A stretch of DNA of 18,968 nucleotides from SZUA-217 sp034658975 (GTDB lineage Bacteria > Actinomycetota > Acidimicrobiia > Spongiisociales > ZC4RG35), in NCBI GenBank assembly GCA_034658975.1, contig JAYEGJ010000182.1, forward strand, positions 1 to 18,968. Reading direction: 5' to 3'. Positions within the stretch are counted from its first letter, which is position 1, and every line of letters begins with the position of its first letter. Position numbers and translations under genes: made by a program. Below, piece after piece: positions 7,519-14,311 of this stretch. The notes beneath the pieces are model-generated. The model searched no databases, was not told where the DNA came from, and was given only the letters and a program-made list of their open reading frames with translations.

Positions 7519-7549
7519 AATGCGAAGTGCATTACGCTATTCTGAAAGG
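7519..7549 (+). promoter_or_regulatory. Toxin-antitoxin promoter with inverted-repeat operator
   Basis: A perfect inverted repeat AATGC-gaagt-GCATT (7519-7533) ends 5 bases before the -10-like TATTCT (7538-7543). The A of the antitoxin ATG (7550) is 7 bases after that box, the usual spacing to a transcription start, so the mRNA is probably leaderless; no properly spaced ribosome binding site exists. Ribbon-helix-helix antitoxins commonly bind such repeats to repress their own operon. No good -35 box was found. Confidence 0.5.
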
Positions 7550-7798
7550 ATGGGCCAGTTCGTGACACGAATCGATGCCGACCTGGCGGCTGCTGTAGAC
7601 GAACTCGTGGAAAAGGGCATCTTCGACTCTCGCTCCGACGCCGTGCGCAAAGCGCTCGCCGAGGTCGTCGACAGGGAGAGGCGTGAGGAGATCGGGCGAC
7701 AGATCATCGAGGGATACAAACGATTCCCCGAGACCGAGGCCGAGATGAAGCGAGCGGAGCAGAACGCGATCAACCTGGTCAATGAGGAACCGTGGTAG
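7550..7798 (+). CDS. Ribbon-helix-helix antitoxin (MazE-like partner)
   Basis: The 82-residue protein starts GQFVTRIDADLAAAVDELV and continues FDSRSDAVRKALAEVV, the strand-helix-helix pattern of CopG/ParD/MetJ-type DNA-binding domains (residues about 1-45). The rest (about 46-82) is charged, ending NAINLVNEEPW, and is the likely toxin-neutralising tail. It would bind its own promoter and wrap the toxin. A longer in-frame ORF begins at 7463, but the family starts at this ATG and a -10 box sits at the right distance for leaderless expression. Its stop overlaps the toxin GTG by 7 bases, the usual arrangement for toxin-antitoxin pairs. Confidence 0.85.
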   Translation: MGQFVTRIDADLAAAVDELVEKGIFDSRSDAVRKALAEVVDRERREEIGRQIIEGYKRFPETEAEMKRAEQNAINLVNEEPW

Positions 7799-8103
7799 GT
7801 CCGAAACAGGGTGACATCTACTGGGTCGAAACCGAACAAAACCGACGTCCTGTCCTCGTCGTCACTCGAACGCAAGCCGTTCCAGTGCTCAACCGGCTCA
7901 TAGTCGCACCGATCACACGCACCATTCGCGGCATACCAACTGAGATCTCGCTGGATTCGGATCAGGGCCTGCGAGATCCGTCGGCCGCCTCATTCGACAA
8001 TCTAGAGCTAGTTCCCAGGGTTCGCCTCACCGAGAAGCTCGGATCAATACCCAACGCGGAACACGAGATCTGCCGGGCACTCGGGGCCATGGCCGACTGC
8101 TAG
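7792..8103 (+). CDS. mazF: MazF/PemK-family endoribonuclease toxin
   Basis: MazF toxins cleave single-stranded RNA at short sequences and stop growth when the antitoxin is lost. The 103-residue product has the family features: KQGDIYWVE at the N-terminus, the RRPVLVVTRT strand with the conserved Arg-Pro, the segment LIVAPITRTIRGIPTEISL with the catalytic-region Thr, and SAASFDNLELVPR. The GTG start overlaps the antitoxin and is preceded by GAGGA. It ends 10 bases from the convergent Rieske-ThDP gene, with no clear terminator between them. Cleavage specificity cannot be read from the sequence. Confidence 0.9.
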   Translation: MVGPKQGDIYWVETEQNRRPVLVVTRTQAVPVLNRLIVAPITRTIRGIPTEISLDSDQGLRDPSAASFDNLELVPRVRLTEKLGSIPNAEHEICRALGAMADC

Positions 8104-8113
8104 CAACGGGCCA

Positions 8114-10066
8114 CTAGATCAACAGAGCGTCGGTGTCGATATGGACCAATGACGGTCCCTTGTGGGCGAGGGCCTCGCTCACTGCCCCATCGAGATGAGA
8201 GGCGTCACTGACCCTGAAGCCCGCACCGCCCGAGAGCCTGGCGAGCTCGGCGAAGTCCGGGTTCACCAGGGAGGTCTGCCAAACGTGGAAATCGGCGAAA
8301 AGCTGCTCCTTGCTGATCTTGGCCAGCTCATCGTTGACCAGGAGGATCACGGTGATGTTCATGTCGTACTTGACCGCCGTCGTGAACTCCATCGCGTACT
8401 GGCCGAATCCGCCGTCGCCGGCGATGGCCACCACCTGCCGACTGTCGCCGACAGCAGCCCAGATCCCCATCGCAGCAGGAAGAGCGAACCCGATCGAGCC
8501 GAGATACCCGGACATCACGATCGACTGGTCCTCCACTTCGAAGTAGCGGCCAAACGAATAGGTGTTGTTGCCCACGTCGACAGCAATCGCCGCATTGGGG
8601 TCGATGAGCCTGGAAAGTGAGTCGAACACCTTGGCTGCTCCAAGTCCCTGGCCTGCGTCATCGCGGCGGCGACTCGCCTTCTCGGCCCGCCACAACTCCC
8701 ATCGGTGTGCGACTTCCTCCGTGCGGTCAACAAACGACGCTTCGCTCGACATCCGCTCTTGGAGAAGCTGAGCGGTGGCGCCGACGTGGCCGAGTACGGG
8801 AATCTCCACGGGATGAAACCGGCCGAGGGCCATCGGATCGAAGTCGATCTGGATGATCGGCTTGTACTCGGCGATGCCGGTGTGATTCGAGAACGACGCT
8901 CCAAATGCGATCAAGAGATCGCTCTCGTTCATGAACCACGAGGCGACCGGCGTCCCGCTTCGGCCCAATGTCCCGCAACTCAGAGGATGCTGGTCGCTGA
9001 CCTGACCCTTGGCCTTGAACGTGGTCACGATGGGAGCACCCATGGCCGAGGCGCACCCCAGGATGCGGTCCATGTCGAATCGGGCGCCGGCCCCCACTAT
9101 GAAGAGCGGCCGTTCCGATTGGGCGACGCGCTTCGCTACCCGGTCGAGGAGGTCATCAGTGGGCACAATCTCGCGTGACCCGGTACGACCAGTCGGACCG
9201 CCGGCCGGTTCATCGCTGGGTATCACCTGAACCTCGTCGGGCAGGACGAGATGGGCCACTTCCCTCTCCACGAGAGCCGTCTTGGCCGCGAGTGTCATCA
9301 CTTCGGCGTGGTCGCCCCCGGCGTGAACTGTCTCCGAGTAGCGGGCGACAGCGGCGAAGGCTCCCTCGAGATCGAGATCCTGAAACGCGCCTCTCCCCTT
9401 CACCTTGGAGGGGACCTGTCCGGAGATCGCCAACACCGGAGCCCTGTCGACCTTGGCGTCGTAGAGACCAGTGAGAAGATTGGTGGATCCGGGCCCGGCG
9501 ATGCCAAAACACGCGGCAAGCTCGCCGGTGAGCTTGCCGTATGCGCTGGCAGCAAAGGCCGCAGCGCCTTCATGGCGAATGCCGATATAGGTGAGGTCGC
9601 CACGCTCCTCGGCCTCTCGCATCGCGTCGGCGAATCCGAGGTTGGAGTGGCCGACCATGCCGAAGACGTGGGTCACTCCCCAGTTGGTCATGGTCTCGAC
9701 CAGTACGTCGCTCACGGTTCGTTGACGTTTGGCCTCCTCGGGAAGAGCCACGTAGATGCCATCGTCACGGACTTCGGTCGCAAAGCATCCTGGAGCATCT
9801 ACAAAACCTTCGGGTGGTTGCCCGTCGAGCGGGTTGTAGTCATAGCCATGCCATGGGCATCTGAGCCAACCATGCTCGATGGATCCCTCCCCCAGCGGAC
9901 CGCCCTGGTGAGGGCACTTGTTGTCCAGGGCTCCGTAGGAACCCTCGAAACGGGTTAGCGCGATGCTGCGACGGCCAACATGGACGATCTTGACCCTCCC
10001 CTCCGGGAGTTCATCCACCTCGGCGACCTTGTGCCATGTGGTTTCGACGTTCGAGCAATCGGGCAT
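8114..10066 (-). CDS. Rieske [2Fe-2S] ferredoxin domain fused to a pyruvate-oxidase-like ThDP enzyme
   Basis: This 650-residue protein has two parts. Residues about 10-110 form a ferredoxin-type Rieske domain with ligands C51-P-H53 and C70-P-W-H73 (CPHQGG and CPWHGYDY). From about 116 it is a full thiamine-diphosphate enzyme: catalytic Glu166 (RHEGAAAFAA), GPGSTNL, a middle domain (about 300-430), and the cofactor/Mg motif GDGGF (550-554) to Asn578. Spacing and wording (QVPSKVKGRGAFQDLD, EREVAHLVLP) resemble pyruvate oxidase PoxB and related ThDP-requiring proteins. The membrane-binding C-terminal helix of PoxB seems absent; the protein ends VHIDTDALLI. Oxidative decarboxylation of a 2-oxoacid with electrons passing to the Rieske cluster is inferred; the substrate is unknown. 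It diverges from the amidohydrolase gene. Confidence 0.9.
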   Translation of the reverse strand: MPDCSNVETTWHKVAEVDELPEGRVKIVHVGRRSIALTRFEGSYGALDNKCPHQGGPLGEGSIEHGWLRCPWHGYDYNPLDGQPPEGFVDAPGCFATEVRDDGIYVALPEEAKRQRTVSDVLVETMTNWGVTHVFGMVGHSNLGFADAMREAEERGDLTYIGIRHEGAAAFAASAYGKLTGELAACFGIAGPGSTNLLTGLYDAKVDRAPVLAISGQVPSKVKGRGAFQDLDLEGAFAAVARYSETVHAGGDHAEVMTLAAKTALVEREVAHLVLPDEVQVIPSDEPAGGPTGRTGSREIVPTDDLLDRVAKRVAQSERPLFIVGAGARFDMDRILGCASAMGAPIVTTFKAKGQVSDQHPLSCGTLGRSGTPVASWFMNESDLLIAFGASFSNHTGIAEYKPIIQIDFDPMALGRFHPVEIPVLGHVGATAQLLQERMSSEASFVDRTEEVAHRWELWRAEKASRRRDDAGQGLGAAKVFDSLSRLIDPNAAIAVDVGNNTYSFGRYFEVEDQSIVMSGYLGSIGFALPAAMGIWAAVGDSRQVVAIAGDGGFGQYAMEFTTAVKYDMNITVILLVNDELAKISKEQLFADFHVWQTSLVNPDFAELARLSGGAGFRVSDASHLDGAVSEALAHKGPSLVHIDTDALLI

Positions 10067-10123
10067 CGCCTGAACCTAACGCGCTTTCCCACTGGACGAT
10101 TCCTTGTGGTCCGTCTGGCTGTA

Positions 10124-10139
10124 GGTTGCTCGAGCAACC
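10124..10139. promoter_or_regulatory. Perfect 16-bp palindrome, candidate operator
   Basis: GGTTGCTCGAGCAACC is exactly its own reverse complement. It lies in the 91-bp gap between the divergent Rieske-ThDP gene and the amidohydrolase, about 10 bases upstream of the latter's AGGAG ribosome binding site. That position suits a dimeric repressor site controlling one or both genes. It is not followed by a U-tract, so a terminator is unlikely. The regulator is not encoded in the window as far as I can tell. Confidence 0.55.
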
Positions 10140-10157
10140 GAGCGAACAGGAGCAGTT

Positions 10158-11357
10158 GTGGCGACAACGGTGTTCAAGGATGGACAGGTCTTCAATGGAA
10201 AAGGCTTGGACGCCGCCGACCTCGCCATCGCAGACGGCCGCATCACCGGAGTCGGCGTTGGCTTGAGCGGGGACGAGGTCGTCGATTGCGGAGGCAAGGT
10301 GCTGCTGCCCGGCCTATTCGACTGCCACACCCACATGAGGTTCCCCGATGTCAGTTCGCTCAACCCCGAGCACGTGAGCATCCACTCCGACGAAGACATC
10401 CTCCGCTTCCCTCACACTGCTCGATCCGTGCTCGAACTGGGGATCACGACAGTACGGGACGCCGGTGGAGCGAGTATCGGAATCAAGAACGCTCTCGACA
10501 AGGGGATCGTCGTGGGCCCGAGAATGCAGACGGCCATCGCGGCGATCTCGATGACTGGAGGTCACTCTGACGGCTACGAGGCCTACGGCGGAGACCTGTG
10601 GTCGATCATCGACTATCCGGGTATCCCCGACCCCCTATGTGACGGTGTCGACGGTTGCATCCGGAAGACCAGGGAGATGATCCGCGCTGGCGCCGAAGTG
10701 GTGAAGTTCTCGGCGAGCGGCGGGTTCCTCTCTCCGAACGACGACCCCCAACATCCCAACTTCCTCCAGGAGGAAATGGACGCAATCGTTCGCACGGCAG
10801 CTGACCTGGCAACCCCAGTGATGGCCCATGCCCACGGAGCCGAGGCGATCAAGCGGGCGGTGAAAGCCGGGGTTCGCTCGATCGAACACGGCACGTTCCT
10901 CGATGAGGAGGCGGCCGCGATGATGGCCGAGGCCGGAACATGGCTCGTGGCCACACTCACGTCCAGCGACGGAACCGAAGCCATCGTCAATGACCCGGGC
11001 ACGCCGGAGTCGGTTCGCCAGAAGCTCGCCACTCTCGGCACACCCGAGCGAGGCGCCTTCCAGCTAGCCGTCGACTCGGGCGTTCGGATAGCGATGGGAA
11101 CAGACTGCCCGGTTGCGCCTCACGGAACCAACCTGAGGGAGTTGGTCCTGATGTCTGAGAATGGGCTCACCCCGGTGCAAGCACTGGTCGCTTCAACCAG
11201 CAGCGCCGCAGAGTTGACGGGTCTCCAGGAACAACTCGGCTCGCTGGAGACCGGGAAGATCGCCGATGTGGTCGTCATCAGTGGCGACCCCTATGAGTTC
11301 GACACACTGAAGGATCGGGTCGAACAAGTCTGGAAGGACGGCGAACGGGTTGTTTGA
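10158..11357 (+). CDS. Metal-dependent amidohydrolase (imidazolonepropionase/prolidase-like)
   Basis: A 399-residue TIM-barrel amidohydrolase. Metal ligands are visible: the HxH pair H57/H59 in DCHTHMRF, Lys183 in VVKFSASGG (likely carboxylated bridging lysine), His224 or His226 in MAHAHG, His244 in SIEHGTF, and Asp316 in GTDCP. The N-terminal strand (VFNGKGLDAADLAIADGRIT) and C-terminal GKIADVVVISGDP form the usual small beta-domain. Such enzymes hydrolyse cyclic amides, dipeptides or carbamates; the substrate cannot be deduced. The GTG start has AGGAG 6 bases upstream. It is divergent from the Rieske-ThDP gene and convergent with aceA, 26 bases away. A joint pathway with the fusion enzyme is only an inference from the shared promoter region. 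Confidence 0.9.
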   Translation: MATTVFKDGQVFNGKGLDAADLAIADGRITGVGVGLSGDEVVDCGGKVLLPGLFDCHTHMRFPDVSSLNPEHVSIHSDEDILRFPHTARSVLELGITTVRDAGGASIGIKNALDKGIVVGPRMQTAIAAISMTGGHSDGYEAYGGDLWSIIDYPGIPDPLCDGVDGCIRKTREMIRAGAEVVKFSASGGFLSPNDDPQHPNFLQEEMDAIVRTAADLATPVMAHAHGAEAIKRAVKAGVRSIEHGTFLDEEAAAMMAEAGTWLVATLTSSDGTEAIVNDPGTPESVRQKLATLGTPERGAFQLAVDSGVRIAMGTDCPVAPHGTNLRELVLMSENGLTPVQALVASTSSAAELTGLQEQLGSLETGKIADVVVISGDPYEFDTLKDRVEQVWKDGERVV

Positions 11358-11383
11358 GTTCGGCGGGGAGAGATCGCTTCGGG

Positions 11384-12661
11384 CTAGAACTGCTCCTCTT
11401 CCGTACTGCCCGCCAGGGCAAGCGTTGAGGAATCGCCGCCTGAGACGGCCTGGCTGACCAAATCGAAGTAGCCGGCGCCCACCTCGCGCTGGTGCTTGGT
11501 GGCCGTATAGCCGAACTCCTCGTTGGCGAACTCGCGGTTCTGAACCTCGACATAAGCGCTCATCCCGCTCTCCGCGTATCCGCGCGCCAACTCGAACATC
11601 GAGTCGTTGAGGGCGTGAAACCCGGCAAGGGTGATGAACTGGTACCTGTATCCCAGAGACCCGAGTTCCTTTTGGAACATGGCGATCTCGTTCTCGTCGA
11701 GATGCGCCGACCAGTTGAACGACGGTGAGCAGTTGTAGGCGAGCATCTTGTTTGGGTGTTCGGCGTGGATTGCCTCCGCGAATCGGCGCGCCTCTCCAAT
11801 ATCCGGCTTGGCCGTCTCGCACCAGAGGAGATCGGCGTACGGGGCATACGCCATTCCCCTGGCGATTGCTTGATCGAGGCTGGCGTTGACCTCGTAAAAG
11901 CCCTCTGCCGTCCGGTCACCGGTGATGAACTCGGCGTCGCGAGGATCGATGTCCGACGTAATGAGCGTCGCTGCGTTGGCATCCGTCCGGGCCACCACGA
12001 TGGTCGGAACGTCCATCACGTCCGCGGCCAGTCGGGCCGATTGCAATGTGCGGATGTGCTGGCTTGTCGGCACCAGGACCTTCCCGCCCATGTGCCCGCA
12101 CTTCTTCTCCGCCGCGAGCTGGTCCTCGAAATGGACGCCGGCTGCACCGGCCAGGATGAACGACTTCGTCAGCTCGAACACGTTCAGGGCGCCACCGAAC
12201 CCGGCTTCACCGTCGGCAACGATCGGGACGAACCAATCGATGCTCGTGTCGCCCTCAGACCAGTGGATCTGGTCCTGGCGGCGCAAGGCATTGTTGATTC
12301 TCTTCACCAATGCGGGAGCCGAGTTGGCCGGATATAGAGACTGATCCGGATAGACCTCCCCCGCCAGGTTGCCATCGCCGGCCACCTGCCATCCCGACAG
12401 ATAGATCGACTTGAGTCCGGCCTTGACCATCTGAACCGCCTGGCCACCGCTGATCGAGCCGAGAGCTTTGATGTAGTCCTCGTTGTTCAACAGCTTCCAG
12501 AGCTTCTGGGACATGCGATTGGCCAGGGTGTGCTGCTCCCGAATGCTCCCGCGGAGCCTGACGACGTCTTCGGCGGAGTAGTCGCGCGTGATGCCCTGCC
12601 ATCGAGGGTTGACTTTCCAGTCGTCGTTGAGGCGGGCCGCTTCGTTCGCAAAGTGTGACAC
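11384..12661 (-). CDS. aceA: Isocitrate lyase
   Basis: Isocitrate lyase splits isocitrate into succinate and glyoxylate, the first step of the glyoxylate shunt, in the cytoplasm. The 425-residue length fits the actinobacterial form. The signature KKCGHMGGKV (residues 186-195) includes the catalytic Cys188; the substrate region SGWQVAGDGN, VADGEAGFGG (metal-binding Asp150) and YNCSPSFNW are intact. The GTG start is preceded by AGGAGA at proper distance and lies 8 bases after the aceB stop, so aceB-aceA form one operon. Expression is probably controlled by the divergent regulator at 14312. Confidence 0.98.
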   Translation of the reverse strand: MSHFANEAARLNDDWKVNPRWQGITRDYSAEDVVRLRGSIREQHTLANRMSQKLWKLLNNEDYIKALGSISGGQAVQMVKAGLKSIYLSGWQVAGDGNLAGEVYPDQSLYPANSAPALVKRINNALRRQDQIHWSEGDTSIDWFVPIVADGEAGFGGALNVFELTKSFILAGAAGVHFEDQLAAEKKCGHMGGKVLVPTSQHIRTLQSARLAADVMDVPTIVVARTDANAATLITSDIDPRDAEFITGDRTAEGFYEVNASLDQAIARGMAYAPYADLLWCETAKPDIGEARRFAEAIHAEHPNKMLAYNCSPSFNWSAHLDENEIAMFQKELGSLGYRYQFITLAGFHALNDSMFELARGYAESGMSAYVEVQNREFANEEFGYTATKHQREVGAGYFDLVSQAVSGGDSSTLALAGSTEEEQF

Positions 12662-12669
12662 GGGTTCTC

Positions 12670-14256
12670 CTAGCTGATCAGTTCGTACGCGGACAAGGTC
12701 AGGAAATCGACGAAGGTCTCGCTGAGGGCTACCTCCTCGAAGACCTTGCGGGCCACGTGGAGGTGTTCGGTGAGCGGATGCCCCGCACCCTCGAGTTGGG
12801 CTACCACATCACCGGCCATCGATCGGATGAGCGCCTCGGTGACGGGAACCCCGTCTGCGGTGGTGATGCCATGACGCACCCACTGCCAGATCTGTGATCG
12901 CGAGATCTCGGCAGTCGCGACGTCTTCCATCAGGTTGTTGATGGCTGCGGCTCCGGTCCCGGCGATCCAGGAGGCCAGGTATTGGATGCCGACAGACACG
13001 TTGACCCGGACCCCATCCATGGTGACGCTTCCCGGGAAGTCGACGTCGAGCAGATCGGAGGCCCCAATGCTCACGTCGTCTCGCTGGCGGCTCACCTGAT
13101 TCGGTGCCTCGCCTAACACGTCGTCGAATTGCTTCTTCGCCACCGCCACGAGATCGGGGTGCGCCACCCACGTGCCGTCGCACCCGGCGCCAGCTTCCCT
13201 GGCCTTGTCCGCCGAGACGGCTGCGATCGCCCGCTCGGTCACTTCGGGGTCACGCCGGTTGGGTATGAATGCGGCCATTCCGCCAATGGCGTGGGCTCCC
13301 CTGCTGTGGCAGGTTTTCACCATCAACTCGGTGTAGGCATGCATGAACGGGACCGTCATCGTCACCTGGCCGCGGTCGGGAAGGACGAAGTCAGGGTTGT
13401 CCCGGAACTTCTTGATGACCGAGAAGATGTAATCCCAGCGCCCGGCATTGAGGCCTGCGGCGTGGGCCCGAATCTCGTAGAGGATCTCGTTCATCTCGAA
13501 TGCAGCGAGCACGTTCTCGATGAGAACAGTGGCCTTGATCGTTCCCAGCGGCATCCCAAGGCGGTGCTGCACCCAGACGAACACGTCATTCCACAAACGC
13601 GCCTCGTGGTGGGACTCGAGCTTGGGGAGATAGACGTAGGGGCCGGAACCGTTCTCGATGGCGGCCCGGCCGCCGTGGAACATGTACAGGCCGAGGTCGA
13701 ACAGGGAAGCCGACATCGGACATCCATCGACCTCAAAGTGCTTCTCCACCAGATGCCAGCCGCGGGGACGCACGACCAGGGTCGCCACTTCGTCGTTGAG
13801 CGTGTAGTGCTTCTGGTCGGTCTTAAGTTCGAGGACGCCTTGGTACGCCTCGACCAGGTTGAGATGACCTTCCAGGAGGTTTTCCCAGGTCGGCGAGGTG
13901 GCATCCTCGAAGTCGGCCATGAAGACCTTCGCCCCGGAGTTGAGGGCGTTGATCATCATCTTGCGATCCACCGGGCCCGTGATCTCTACCCGGCGGTCCT
14001 GAAGATCGGCCGGTACCGGGGCAATGGTCCAATCCCCCTCCCGGATCTCTCTTGTCTCGGACAGGAAGCTGGGAAGCTCCCCACCGTCGATGCTCTCCTG
14101 TCGGACCTCGCGCTGGGCGAGCAATTGCCCGCGCCTCCATCCGAACTCGTTCTCGAGATCGATGAGAAAGGCAACGGCGTCCTCGGTGAGCACCTTGCGC
14201 TCGGTTTCGCTCTGCCTGAACTGGTTCATAAGACTGAAGTGTCTTGCCGTCTTCAT
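12670..14256 (-). CDS. aceB: Malate synthase A
   Basis: Malate synthase condenses glyoxylate with acetyl-CoA to malate, completing the glyoxylate shunt. At 528 residues and with the short type-A layout, it is AceB rather than the larger GlcB found in mycobacteria. Visible: VVRPRGWH with the catalytic Arg (163 or 165), the signature GLNAGRWDYIFS (268-279), TVPFMHAYTELMV, and the catalytic-base region NNLMEDVATAEISRSQIWQW with Asp445. The N-terminal ATG at 14256 gives full family length; no strong ribosome binding site is seen, and an ATG nine codons later is possible. It is the first gene of the aceBA operon and is divergent from a regulator. Confidence 0.97.
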   Translation of the reverse strand: MKTARHFSLMNQFRQSETERKVLTEDAVAFLIDLENEFGWRRGQLLAQREVRQESIDGGELPSFLSETREIREGDWTIAPVPADLQDRRVEITGPVDRKMMINALNSGAKVFMADFEDATSPTWENLLEGHLNLVEAYQGVLELKTDQKHYTLNDEVATLVVRPRGWHLVEKHFEVDGCPMSASLFDLGLYMFHGGRAAIENGSGPYVYLPKLESHHEARLWNDVFVWVQHRLGMPLGTIKATVLIENVLAAFEMNEILYEIRAHAAGLNAGRWDYIFSVIKKFRDNPDFVLPDRGQVTMTVPFMHAYTELMVKTCHSRGAHAIGGMAAFIPNRRDPEVTERAIAAVSADKAREAGAGCDGTWVAHPDLVAVAKKQFDDVLGEAPNQVSRQRDDVSIGASDLLDVDFPGSVTMDGVRVNVSVGIQYLASWIAGTGAAAINNLMEDVATAEISRSQIWQWVRHGITTADGVPVTEALIRSMAGDVVAQLEGAGHPLTEHLHVARKVFEEVALSETFVDFLTLSAYELIS

Positions 14257-14311
14257 GCCGTGTCACGCTCATCGACGTGTAATATCGACTGATCTTTCGA
14301 TGGGACAAGGA
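14257..14311. promoter_or_regulatory. Divergent aceBA / regulator promoter region
   Basis: The gap has a short AT-rich core. On the plus strand TAATAT (14280-14285) is a good -10 for the regulator. On the minus strand TTGTCC (14308-14303), 18 bases, then TATTAC (14284-14279) is a plausible aceB promoter. The two promoters overlap face to face. The direct repeat ATCGAC (14271-14276 and 14284-14289, 13-bp period) flanks the -10 core, and TCGAT recurs in inverted form at 14297-14301. These could be operator half-sites for the regulator. Confidence 0.45.

Noticed and set aside
7463..7549. 29-residue extension of the antitoxin
   Set aside because: Arg/Gly-rich, outside the ribbon-helix-helix domain, and it spans the likely promoter and operator.
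13129..14292. 387-residue plus-strand ORF antisense to aceB
   Set aside because: Shadow of malate synthase; no motif and no ribosome binding site. It also runs through the aceB start and divergent promoter region.
14024..14311. N-terminal extension of the regulator
   Set aside because: Antisense to the aceB 5' end, with composition unlike a protein domain (Ser/Arg-rich); the helix-turn-helix begins shortly after 14312 and a -10 box lies at 14280.
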